From Acidobacteriota bacterium (GTDB lineage Bacteria; Acidobacteriota; Blastocatellia; RBC074), in NCBI GenBank assembly GCA_017991275.1, contig JAGNMH010000190.1, forward strand, positions 1 through 8,562: 8,562 nucleotides of DNA. The letters are read 5' to 3'. Shown here piece by piece: positions 1-7,012 of the stretch. The notes under the pieces were generated by a model. It had not been told where the DNA came from and ran no database searches. It saw nothing but the letters and a program-made list of their open reading frames with translations. The stretch's first letter is position 1, and every line of letters starts with the position of its first letter. A program made the translations under genes and the position numbers.

Positions 1-891
1 GTCAGCCAGTTTCAGCATCCGCCCGGAGTTCAAGTCGTAATTGAATGTAGTAGAAGCCGAGCCTCCATGCGCGCCGCCAGTGTAGCTGTAAGTCCAGACC
101 AGCAAACTGATCAAGTTTTTGTCGGCGTAAGTGGTGTGATAGCTGACATCAAGCGCGAACCCCGGACTGGATTCGGAATCTTTGACCATCTCCGCCAAAC
201 CATCTTTGTTATCCTTTTTGAATTCACTGACGCGACGCGTCGTAAAACCGCTGAGAGCTTTGTTGAAGCTGTCCGTGATGGCAGCGTCTCCGCCAACCAG
301 TTGCGGGTATGCCGTGTCAATCGTCAGCTTAAGTTTTTTGTTTTCTTCGGTCTGCTCTTTCAGAACCAACCGCATTTCGCCCAGATCAAACCGAGTTTCA
401 GCCAGTTCAAACGGCAAAGCTTTCGGATCGTTCTTCGACTTCTTCCAATTGCCGGTGAACTTCAGTCGCGAATCGTCGCCGCGAACTTCCATGACCAGCT
501 TGCCGCTGAACACGCCGGTTTCTTTTCCGTTCTCATCGGTTTCAGTTAACTCAACGCTTCCGTCTTTGCCGATCTTGCCCTGCAAACTGAGCGATTTTTT
601 CTGAATCTTTTTGTAACGGTAACTGCCCCAGACCTGATCGGCTTCGACCTGATTGCGATCCAATTCCATCTCCACTGCGTGCTTGCCGTCAATCAATCCT
701 GCCAGTGTCCGCCGAAATCTGGCCGGAACCGGCGCGATAACCGCAGGCGCTTCTGCCGGAGTTGGCGAGGCTGCAGGCATCGCAGGTGAAGGCGACGCGC
801 CGGGTTGCGAAATTCCAAGTTGCGTCGGTTTGTCTCCACTGCAAGCGGTCAATGCCAGACAAGCAAATACGGCAATCAAAAACAGTCTCAT
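1..891 (-). CDS. Lipoprotein with PdaC/RsiV-like DUF4163-DUF3298 region, 3' end beyond the window
   Basis: The minus frame is open from ATG 891 to the left edge (297 codons, no stop), so the C-terminus is missing. The start is set by AAGAGG at 898-903, six bases before the ATG, and by an immediate lipoprotein signal: hydrophobic residues 3-16, lipobox L14-T-A-C17. A Pro/Ala/Ser-rich linker (about 25-57) follows. Residues 58-165 form a Gly-rich, beta-looking domain (G89-S-Y-R-Y, L-x-G-K-I-x-K-D-G at 103-111, F128-x-G, G147-x-W). Residues 187-297 resemble DUF4163 followed by the start of DUF3298, with the signature Y-T-G-G-A-H-G at 270-276 and N-Y-D-L-x-S-G at 284-290. This pairing occurs in Bacillus PdaC and in the extracytoplasmic part of anti-sigma factor RsiV, which binds lysozyme. 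A lipid-anchored envelope protein is well supported; ligand and catalysis are unknown. No deacetylase domain or sigma-factor gene is visible. The upstream neighbour is uxaA, 141 nt away. Confidence 0.85.
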   Translation of the reverse strand, partial: MRLFLIAVFACLALTACSGDKPTQLGISQPGASPSPAMPAASPTPAEAPAVIAPVPARFRRTLAGLIDGKHAVEMELDRNQVEADQVWGSYRYKKIQKKSLSLQGKIGKDGSVELTETDENGKETGVFSGKLVMEVRGDDSRLKFTGNWKKSKNDPKALPFELAETRFDLGEMRLVLKEQTEENKKLKLTIDTAYPQLVGGDAAITDSFNKALSGFTTRRVSEFKKDNKDGLAEMVKDSESSPGFALDVSYHTTYADKNLISLLVWTYSYTGGAHGGSASTTFNYDLNSGRMLKLAD

Positions 892-904
892 TTCAAACCT
901 CTTG

Positions 905-994
905 TAGATAACGGAAAAACAGAAATAACGGAATAAACGGAAGTCATCGAAACTGTTCCGTCAGTTCCGTGATTTCTGTTTGTTCCGTTATCTA
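905..994. repeat. 90-bp imperfect palindrome between uxaA and the lipoprotein gene
   Basis: The arms 905-942 and 956-994 are reverse complements at 34 positions, with four mismatches and one extra base; the loop is 13 nt (943-955). The arms are built from repeated units: TTCCGT occurs at 956, 965 and 983 in the right arm, and its complement recurs in the left arm. There is no T-run after the stem on either strand, so it is a poor intrinsic terminator. Read on the minus strand it lies after the uxaA stop and ends two bases before the lipoprotein's Shine-Dalgarno (898-903). It could be a dispersed REP/MITE-like element, an mRNA-stabilising or processing hairpin, or a translation-control element. 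The structure is seen directly; the role is unknown. Confidence 0.8.
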
Positions 995-1032
995 TTTGTT
1001 TCATTCTGGTTATGAAAATTCTGCCAATGTAG

Positions 1033-2607
1033 TTACATCACAGGTCCAATTCGCCACGGCACGAATTCTTTGTGGCCGAGTATTTCGCTTTTTGTCCGTT
1101 CGCCCGAAGCCGCGCGGCGGATCAGATCGAAGATGCGTTGGCCAACGTCGTAAATGGTTTCTTCGCCTTCGACGACGGTTCCGGCGTTGATGTCCATGTT
1201 GTCGTCCATGATTTTGGCGATGCGGGAATTGGTGGCGACTTTGATGACCGGAACTACTGGCGAACCAATGGCCGAACCTCGTCCAGTCGTAAAGCAGATC
1301 ATGTTTGCTCCGCCTGCGGCCAAACCAGTCAGCGAAACCGGGTCGTAACCCGGCGTGTTCATCAGCACGAAGCCGGGTTTGTTGATGCGTTCGGCGTAAG
1401 GGAAAACTCCTGTCAGAGCAGTTGTGCCGCCTTTGGCCACCGCTCCCAGAGATTTTTCGCAGACGTTGGTGATGCCGCCCATCTTGTTTCCAGGCGAAGG
1501 GTTATCGTCCCATTTGCCGCCGAATCGGCTCAGGTATTCCTGATACCATTTGACGACTTCGACGACGCGGCGGCCAGTGGCTTCGTCAATTGCGCGCCGA
1601 GTCAGCAAATGTTCCGCGCCCATGCATTCCGGGATTTCGGCCAGCACGGAAGTTCCTCCGCTGCGAACCAGCAGGTCGCTGGCGTAACCAAGCGAAGGGT
1701 TGGCGGAGATTCCCGAAAAAGCGTCAGAGCCTCCGCAGTTTGTGCCGAGCAGAATTCGGCTCATCGGTTGCGGAGTTCGTTTCATCGTCCGGCAATGTTC
1801 AATCAGCTTTTCGACTTCTTTGACGCCAGCCGCGACGGTTTGCCGAGTTCCGCCGCTGACCTGCATTTCCAGACCGACGATCAATTTGCCTTTGCGAAAC
1901 GCCTGCTGCCCCAACTGAGTCGTGCCGATGTATTTGGAAATCTGGTTGACCTCGCAACCCAGACTGACCATCAACACCGCGCCTACGTTGGGGTGATAAA
2001 TCATTCCGGCGATGGTGCGTTCCAATTGCCAGGTGTCTTCGCCCTGCGAATGGCCGCAGCCTTCCTGATGCGGAATGGCTACGACGCCGTCTACACCGCC
2101 GTTCGGGCCGTCGCTTGCAAAATCGGTTTTGCTGAAATGCTCGGCGATCAGTTCGGTGACGTGACTGGAACAGTTTGAAGTGGCAATGACCGCTACGTAA
2201 TTGCGAGTTCCAACGTCGCCGTTTTCGCGCGCGTAGCCCATAAACTCGCCAGCTTCTTCCGGTGAAAAGAACTCCGTCACCGGCGTTTGAGTCGCGTATT
2301 CGTAATTTCCTGCGCTGAACTCCGGCACTACGTTGTGAGTGTGAACCCACGAGCCTGCGGCAATGTCTTCGGTCGCTTTGCCAATGGTTTCGCCGTATTT
2401 CAGGATCAGGTCGCCTTTGGCAATCGGACGCAGAGCGATTTTGTGACCGGGCGTGATGGTTTCGCGCGCGGAGATTTTGTCGTTGGTGATGTCATTGGCG
2501 ACGATTTCGCGGCCTTCGGTAATGGGCAGCCGAGCTACGCCGACGTTGTCCTTTGCGTTCAGTACAAGAATTGGTTTGTCAGTATTTGTGTTCATTTCAT
2601 TATTCAT
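1033..2607 (-). CDS. uxaA: Altronate dehydratase (UxaA/GarD family)
   Basis: Predicted cytoplasmic enzyme dehydrating D-altronate to 2-keto-3-deoxy-D-gluconate in the galacturonate branch of hexuronate catabolism. Family members depend on a divalent metal, classically Fe2+. Read from ATG 2607 it has 524 residues. Residues 11-95 are the SAF domain, ending in W-V-H-T-H (87-91), as in family members. Next come G-Y-A-R-x-N-G-D-V-G-T-R-N-Y (124-137) and the conserved Cys/His segments N-C146-S-S-H, H180-Q-E-G-C184-G-H, G-C218-E-V-N-Q and T-N-C291-G-G-S-D. The C-terminus is E-F-V-P-W-R-I-G-P-V-M. No domain is missing. The start is uncertain: ATG 2607, ATG 2595 (520 residues) and GTG 2643 are all in frame and none has a good Shine-Dalgarno. 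GTG 2643 is disfavoured because it would translate through the palindrome at 2618-2636. Galactarate dehydratase (GarD) is the main alternative specificity. No other hexuronate genes lie in the window. Confidence 0.9.
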   Translation of the reverse strand: MNNEMNTNTDKPILVLNAKDNVGVARLPITEGREIVANDITNDKISARETITPGHKIALRPIAKGDLILKYGETIGKATEDIAAGSWVHTHNVVPEFSAGNYEYATQTPVTEFFSPEEAGEFMGYARENGDVGTRNYVAVIATSNCSSHVTELIAEHFSKTDFASDGPNGGVDGVVAIPHQEGCGHSQGEDTWQLERTIAGMIYHPNVGAVLMVSLGCEVNQISKYIGTTQLGQQAFRKGKLIVGLEMQVSGGTRQTVAAGVKEVEKLIEHCRTMKRTPQPMSRILLGTNCGGSDAFSGISANPSLGYASDLLVRSGGTSVLAEIPECMGAEHLLTRRAIDEATGRRVVEVVKWYQEYLSRFGGKWDDNPSPGNKMGGITNVCEKSLGAVAKGGTTALTGVFPYAERINKPGFVLMNTPGYDPVSLTGLAAGGANMICFTTGRGSAIGSPVVPVIKVATNSRIAKIMDDNMDINAGTVVEGEETIYDVGQRIFDLIRRAASGERTKSEILGHKEFVPWRIGPVM

Positions 2608-2617
2608 CCCAGTAAGA

Positions 2618-2636
2618 AAAGTGGTTTCACCACTTT
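2618..2636. promoter_or_regulatory. Candidate GntR/FadR-type operator upstream of uxaA
   Basis: A perfect 8-bp inverted repeat with a 3-bp centre, AAAGTGGTGAAACCACTTT on the minus strand, starts 11 bp before ATG 2607 of uxaA. Its core TGGT-N3-ACCA is the arrangement bound by FadR-subfamily GntR regulators such as PdhR and LldR, and resembles the E. coli ExuR/UxuR sites (TTGGTATACCAA core), which control hexuronate genes. The position suits repression of uxaA, and the divergent gene starting at 2855 could share it. The palindrome is certain; regulator identity is inference. It would also form a short hairpin in uxaA mRNA. Confidence 0.55.
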
Positions 2637-2677
2637 CTATCACGGCATAGTCATGCCAGCAAGCCTGTCAGCCTAAT

Positions 2678-2706
2678 TTGACTTAGCTGTGATGCATCTG
2701 CAAAAT
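2678..2706 (+). promoter_or_regulatory. Possible sigma-70 promoter for the HzsA-like gene
   Basis: TTGACT (2678-2683, five of six to TTGACA) is followed after 17 bp by CAAAAT (2701-2706, four of six to TATAAT). Transcription would start near 2713, leaving a leader of about 140 nt before ATG 2855. The spacing is ideal but the -10 box is weak, and such matches arise by chance. I found no convincing promoter for uxaA on the opposite strand. Confidence 0.3.
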
Positions 2707-2786
2707 CTCGCCGCTTTCGACACGGCAAATTGTTTAGCTCAATTGTCACGTTCGCCCTTCTCAACCGTTGTTAATTCTCATTTCTG

Positions 2787-2802
2787 GCAGCCAGTGGGCT
2801 GC
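2787..2802 (+). other. Small hairpin in the leader of the HzsA-like gene
   Basis: GCAGCC (2787-2792) and GGCTGC (2797-2802) form a perfect 6-bp GC-rich stem with loop AGTG. A C/T-rich stretch follows at 2804-2816. It sits 52 nt before ATG 2855. There is no T-run, so it is not a terminator. It may be incidental leader structure; no known riboswitch is recognised. Confidence 0.3.
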
Positions 2803-2854
2803 GTTCTCCCCCTCCCAAACAAACGTCAATTAACCTGGCAATCGGGAGTCTCAA

Positions 2855-5761
2855 ATGAAGTTTTATTTTCCACGTATGTTTTCGCTCCGTTGGTTGAAAG
2901 CTTCGCTGTTGGTTGGATTCGTGCTTGTGTTGGTGATTGAAGTCAACTGGCGCAACTCTGACCTGAAATCCTTTCAACCGCCAGTTCAGGCGATGGACGC
3001 TTTGCCGACGATTATGTTTGTCACGCAACCGCCGTTTGGAGCCGATTTCGCTTCGGCCAATGCGGTCTTTGGCAACCACAACCCTTATGTCGGCAGCACT
3101 CCGCGCGGAGGCGATCTTTACATTCGTTACTCTGACGGAGCTTTGCGAAACCTGACTGCCGAAGCAGGCTTCGGTCTAAAAGTCGGCGAAGAAATTGCCA
3201 CACGCGAACCAAGCGTGCATTGGTCTGGCGCGAAGGCTTTGTTTTCGATGGTCGTAGGTGGAACGACCAAAAACGATTACTCGCCGGTTTACTGGCAGAT
3301 TTACGAAGTGACTGGCATTGGCAAAGGCGAACCGGTCAGCATACGTCGTTTGCCACAACCTGCTGACAACAACAACGTTTCTCCGCTGTACGGCACAGAC
3401 GACCGAATCCTTTTTACTTCGGATCGTCCGCACAACGCCGACCGGTTCAATTACCCACAGCTTGACGAATACGAATCGCAGGCGACCAACACCGGAATCT
3501 GGTCAATGAGCGCGACGGGTTCCGATTTGCGATTGTTGGATCACGCTGTGTCAGGAGATTTCACGCCGATCATTGCTTCGGACGGGCGAGTGATTTTCAC
3601 GCGGTGGGATCATCTGCAACGCGACCAGCAGAACAACGATCAAGGAGCTTATGGCGCGTTCAACTATCAAAGTGAATGGAGCGCGACGAAGCTGAACAGC
3701 TTTGCCGAAATTTTCCCCGAACCCCGCGTCTCGCCAAATCGCGCTCAATTTCACGGCCACACGATCAATCAATTTTTCCCCTGGCAGGTGAACGAAGACG
3801 GCAGCGGGTTGGAGACGCTGAATCACATTGGCCGGCATGAATTGAACAGTTATTTCGATTCTTCGCACGACGGGTTACCGGAGTTTATCGCGCCTGAAAC
3901 GCGGCGAACTGCCGAACGCTTTTTGCAGATCAAGGAAGACCCTCTGCGCGCCGGATATTTCGTCGGCACGACGGCGCCGGAATTTTACACTCACGGCGCA
4001 GGCCAATTGATCGGGCTGTTTTCGCCGGAATCCGCCAACCCGGATCAGATGCAGGTTGATTACATCACCAGTCCGGCAACGCGAAGTTATTATTCCGATG
4101 GGCAAACGCCGCCGCAAAATCATCCGGGTTTGTTTCGCAACCCAACTCCGCTGTCGAATGGAGCCTTGATCGCGGTGCGAACCACTTACCCGGTTTCAGA
4201 CCGCACGACGAACGGAGTGCTTAGTTCGCGTTACGATTTTCATCTTTCGCGTTTACTTCGTCAGGCTGACGGTTACTGGTTGCCGGTTGAGCGGGTATTG
4301 GCCAGTCCGATCATCAAGACAATCAGCTACTGGGACAATCAGACTTACGCGCAATTGAATTTCAGCGGGGCGATGTGGGAACTCGATCCGGTTGAAGTCC
4401 GTGTGCGAACTCGTCCGCAACGTCACACGACCGCGTTGCCTGACATTGAAAAACAAATTCTGAGCGAAGAACTCGGCGGGCAAAATGGCATTACTCAACT
4501 GCAAACTTTTCTGGAAGCTCGCAATCTGGCTTTGATCGTCAGCCGCGACGTCACCCGGCGGGCCGACCGGCAGCAGGATGTAAATTTGAGAATTGCAGGT
4601 GGCACGGCTCAAACATCCGAACCAGGTAAGACTCCGGTTGATTTGTTGTACATGCAATTCTTTCAGGGAGATTTGGTTAGAGGTTACAACGGCTCTGGCC
4701 GTGCAGGCAGACGAGTTATCGCCCAGGCAATGCACGATGGTTTGTTGCCTTCTTTGACCGGAGCGCCCGCGGCCAGTGTGAAATTGGCGGGCGACGGCAG
4801 CATGGCGGCATTGGTTCCGGCTCGGCGCGCGCTTTCGTGGCAAATGACCAGGCCGACCGGCGAATCCGTGGTTCGCGAAAGATATTGGGTGACATTTGCT
4901 CCGGGCGAAATTCGCAGTTGCACCAACTGTCATGGTTTGAACACCACAGACGTAGTGGCCAACCAGCCTGCGCCGACCAATCCGCCGCAAGCTTTGCGCG
5001 ATTTGCTGCGCTGGTATCGCGCAAACTATCCGACAGCCATCAATCGCGTCGCCAATGTTTCGGCGGCCAGTTATGACGGCTCGCTGCTGGCTGGCGAATC
5101 CATAGCCGTCGCGTTCGGGTCGAACCTGGCTGCGACGACTGCGGCGGCGAATGGTTCGTTGCCGACGACGCTTGGCGGAACCACGGTCAAGGTCAAAGAC
5201 AGCGCAGGTGTCGAACGTTTGTCGCCTCTGTTTTTTGTTTCACCGACCCAGGTCAATTATCAAATTCCTGTCGGAACGGCTCCCGGCCCGGCTTTGGTCA
5301 CCATCGCCAATTCAACTGGCCAGCAATCCCAGTCCGTTGTGCAAATTGCCACTGTGGCTCCGGGATTGTTCACCGCCAATGCCAACGGCAAAGGTGTCGC
5401 TGCGGCTACGGTTTTGCGGATCAAAGCTGGAGGCGCGCAATCTTATGAATCGGTTGGAATTTTTGATCAGGCGCAGGGTCAGTTCATTGCTCGACCGGTT
5501 GACCTTGGCCCGGCCAGCGATCAGGTATTTCTGATCCTGTTCGGCGGAGGAATTCGTTTCCGCAGCGACGTGGCCAATGTCAAAGTCAAAATTGGAGGAG
5601 TGGATGCGCCGGTAAGTTTTGCCGGTTTGCAGGGCGGATTTGTCGGACTGGATCAGGTCAACGCGCAAGTGCCGCGCAGCTTGATCGGTCGTGGCGAAGC
5701 TGAAGTCGTGCTGGCTGTGGACGGCAAGGTTGCCAACGTTGTCAAAATGGCTATCAAGTGA
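2855..5761 (+). CDS. Exported HzsA-like mono-haem protein with TIGR03437 C-terminal domain
   Basis: A 968-residue protein. ATG 2855 is supported by GGGAG at 2844-2848, six bases upstream. Residues 13-30 are a hydrophobic export signal or N-terminal anchor. Residues 48 to about 320 look like a PD40/TolB-type propeller (V-H-W-S-G-A-K-A-L-F-S, D-D-R-I-L-F-T-S, S-D-G-R-V-I-F-T-R-W). Residues 320-680 resemble the middle region of hydrazine synthase alpha-subunit relatives (F-R-N-P-T-P-L-S-N-G; M-W-E-L-D-P-V-E-V-R). A c-type haem site C689-T-N-C692-H693 follows in the context P-G-E-I-R-S-C. Residues 730-968 are a TIGR03437 domain, starting N-V-S-A-A-S-Y. Those two cysteines are the only ones in the protein. 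The role is probably an extracytoplasmic redox or binding protein; the substrate is unknown. It is unlikely to make hydrazine, because relatives are common outside anammox bacteria, only one haem motif is present and no HzsB/C genes are nearby. It is divergent from uxaA and convergent with the protease gene. Confidence 0.85.
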   Translation: MKFYFPRMFSLRWLKASLLVGFVLVLVIEVNWRNSDLKSFQPPVQAMDALPTIMFVTQPPFGADFASANAVFGNHNPYVGSTPRGGDLYIRYSDGALRNLTAEAGFGLKVGEEIATREPSVHWSGAKALFSMVVGGTTKNDYSPVYWQIYEVTGIGKGEPVSIRRLPQPADNNNVSPLYGTDDRILFTSDRPHNADRFNYPQLDEYESQATNTGIWSMSATGSDLRLLDHAVSGDFTPIIASDGRVIFTRWDHLQRDQQNNDQGAYGAFNYQSEWSATKLNSFAEIFPEPRVSPNRAQFHGHTINQFFPWQVNEDGSGLETLNHIGRHELNSYFDSSHDGLPEFIAPETRRTAERFLQIKEDPLRAGYFVGTTAPEFYTHGAGQLIGLFSPESANPDQMQVDYITSPATRSYYSDGQTPPQNHPGLFRNPTPLSNGALIAVRTTYPVSDRTTNGVLSSRYDFHLSRLLRQADGYWLPVERVLASPIIKTISYWDNQTYAQLNFSGAMWELDPVEVRVRTRPQRHTTALPDIEKQILSEELGGQNGITQLQTFLEARNLALIVSRDVTRRADRQQDVNLRIAGGTAQTSEPGKTPVDLLYMQFFQGDLVRGYNGSGRAGRRVIAQAMHDGLLPSLTGAPAASVKLAGDGSMAALVPARRALSWQMTRPTGESVVRERYWVTFAPGEIRSCTNCHGLNTTDVVANQPAPTNPPQALRDLLRWYRANYPTAINRVANVSAASYDGSLLAGESIAVAFGSNLAATTAAANGSLPTTLGGTTVKVKDSAGVERLSPLFFVSPTQVNYQIPVGTAPGPALVTIANSTGQQSQSVVQIATVAPGLFTANANGKGVAAATVLRIKAGGAQSYESVGIFDQAQGQFIARPVDLGPASDQVFLILFGGGIRFRSDVANVKVKIGGVDAPVSFAGLQGGFVGLDQVNAQVPRSLIGRGEAEVVLAVDGKVANVVKMAIK

Positions 5762-5763
5762 AA

Positions 5764-5808
5764 TCGCGGCCTGTTATCAAAGAGTGGCTCTTTGATAACA
5801 GGCCGCGA
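5764..5808. terminator. Perfect 21-bp-stem hairpin between convergent genes
   Basis: The arms 5764-5784 and 5788-5808 are perfect reverse complements with loop TGG. The stem base is GC-rich (CGCGGCC). It begins two bases after the HzsA-like stop (TGA 5759-5761) and ends nine bases before the protease stop (5818-5820), so both converging transcripts pass through it. The plus strand has A5 rather than T5 after the stem, and the minus strand has only TTT. It therefore lacks a canonical U-tract and may block or process both transcripts rather than act as a textbook intrinsic terminator. Confidence 0.7.
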
Positions 5809-5817
5809 AAAAGTGGC

Positions 5818-6990
5818 TCAGCGGTTTTCTGAATAAGTGCTTGATTGAACTTCAATCCAGGCGGCGTACATTCCGACGTTGTTGCTGCCCCAGGCGACCC
5901 ACGCATATCCGTCTTCACCCCATTGCGTTCCCCAGGAATTTAACAACAGCCAGGCTTTTTTGCTGTCGTCCCAGCCCAGCATCAACACCGCATGGTTAAC
6001 CGTTCCCGGATTGCGTTCGTTGAAGACTCCGCCTTTGTAAGCTTTGAGAGGTTCGTCTATGCGAATCAGTACAGCCAGTGGGCCGTGTTCCAATAGAGCC
6101 TCTTTCAACTGCTTCACACTGGGGAGCTGGTCTACCGGATAATTGACGTAATCCCAGGTAACGGCTTTGGTTCCCAGCTTTTGCTTACAAGGATTTACCG
6201 TGGCGGTGTATTCCTGCTCGCTGAGAATTGCGCCGAATTCGACAAAATGATTGAAGGCGCTGCCGTGCCAGCCACCGCCGCAATCGCCTTTGCTTTTGGC
6301 AATGCAATTGAGCAACGGCTGAGCCGACATCAACGGAGTCGGCATTGGCGCGTCGGCAATATCAAATTCCAGCTTGCCATCCGCGCCGACCTTGCTCACT
6401 TCCGGGTTGCTCTTTCGGTAATTGAGAATCGAATTGCTCCAAAAAGCCGCCGTCGTGGCGAATGCCCAACAACTGCCACAATCGCCCTGATCCATGACGT
6501 TCAAATACACGCCGTGATCGCGCCAATCGAATTTGGGCAACAGCAGAGCCAGATCGCCCAATTTTTCCGGCAAAGTGACCCCAGGATGTTCTTTGCGAAC
6601 TAGCTGTCTGATTTCCTGTTCCGGGCCAGCCCATCGGTTAAAGCGAAACCCGACTTTCTCTTGTTGCTTCAGGCCAGCCAGATACTCATTCCATCTGCGC
6701 TGACTTTCCGCTCGTTTGAGCATTGCGCGCCGGGGTTCATCCTTTGGAATTTCGATGCCGGTCAGTTGAGCCTCTTTGCGATCCATCGCGGGGTTGTAAC
6801 CCACCTTGTAGGTTTTCTTTTGCGCTGCCAGCTTTCGTAACTTGGCGCGCGCTTGTGGTGAAACCTGATTTGATGTTTTAGGGCTTACTGGCCGTTTGGA
6901 TTGTTGGCTGGTGACGGTTGACGGTAGCTGGGTAAGCGTCACGGTTAGAACTAAAGCAGCAAAAATTATGAAGCGCAGGCGACTTTTCAT
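5818..6990 (-). CDS. Secreted C1A papain-family cysteine protease
   Basis: A 390-residue exported peptidase. ATG 6990 is chosen over an in-frame TTG at 7035 because AGGAG (6998-7002) lies seven bases upstream and the signal peptide starts at once (K-S-R, then hydrophobic 7-20, likely cleaved near 28). Residues 29 to about 150 are a basic, charged pro-region. The mature domain starts near L151-P-K-F-D-W-R, the usual papain-family beginning. The catalytic set is complete: oxyanion Gln168, nucleophile Cys174 (Q-G-D-C-G-S-C-W-A-F), His333 (V-N-H-A-V) and Asn351 (N-S-W-G-T-Q-W-G). S-A-Q-P-L-L-N-C229 and G-D-C237-G-G-G match the conserved S-x-Q-x-L-x-x-C and G-C-x-G-G segments. The remaining cysteines 171, 229, 237 and 268 fit papain's disulfides (171-237, 229-268), consistent with an oxidising location. 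An active endopeptidase is likely; targets are unknown. It is probably the last gene of the unit with the BON and TolB-like genes. Confidence 0.93.
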   Translation of the reverse strand: MKSRLRFIIFAALVLTVTLTQLPSTVTSQQSKRPVSPKTSNQVSPQARAKLRKLAAQKKTYKVGYNPAMDRKEAQLTGIEIPKDEPRRAMLKRAESQRRWNEYLAGLKQQEKVGFRFNRWAGPEQEIRQLVRKEHPGVTLPEKLGDLALLLPKFDWRDHGVYLNVMDQGDCGSCWAFATTAAFWSNSILNYRKSNPEVSKVGADGKLEFDIADAPMPTPLMSAQPLLNCIAKSKGDCGGGWHGSAFNHFVEFGAILSEQEYTATVNPCKQKLGTKAVTWDYVNYPVDQLPSVKQLKEALLEHGPLAVLIRIDEPLKAYKGGVFNERNPGTVNHAVLMLGWDDSKKAWLLLNSWGTQWGEDGYAWVAWGSNNVGMYAAWIEVQSSTYSENR

Positions 6991-6997
6991 GTCTCTA

Positions 6998-7002
6998 CTC
7001 CT
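6998..7002 (-). promoter_or_regulatory. Shine-Dalgarno fixing the protease start
   Basis: AGGAG on the minus strand, seven bases before ATG 6990. It makes the upstream in-frame TTG at 7035 unnecessary; that TTG would add 15 residues without signal-peptide character and lies within the inverted repeat at 7013-7052. Confidence 0.8.
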
Positions 7003-7012
7003 GTGAATCAGG

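Noticed and set aside
67..604. Two overlapping plus-strand open frames of 160 and 140 codons
   Set aside because: Both are antisense to the lipoprotein gene, whose minus frame has a lipobox, Shine-Dalgarno and DUF4163/DUF3298 signatures.
1072..2178. Long plus-strand open frame (368 codons)
   Set aside because: It lies entirely antisense to uxaA, whose frame has continuous family motifs; its translation is low-complexity and resembles no family.
2608..2643. GTG start extending uxaA by 12 residues
   Set aside because: No Shine-Dalgarno precedes it, and the added codons are just the palindrome at 2618-2636 read in frame; family members start near the SAF domain.
2644..2657. Short palindrome GGCATAGTCATGCC upstream of uxaA
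   Set aside because: Five-base arms are too short to distinguish from chance and match no operator type I know.
2806..2848. Pairing of CTCCC in the leader with the GGGAG Shine-Dalgarno as a translational switch
   Set aside because: Only five base pairs can form and they do not extend on either side, so chance explains it.
4253..4990. Minus-strand open frame of 245 codons
   Set aside because: It is antisense to the HzsA-like gene, including the CXXCH region, with no Shine-Dalgarno or recognisable domain.
2855..5761. True hydrazine synthase and anammox metabolism
   Set aside because: Only one CXXCH is present, there are no HzsB/HzsC or hydroxylamine-oxidoreductase-like genes, and the tail is an Acidobacteriota-type domain; distant HzsA relatives occur widely in non-anammox bacteria.
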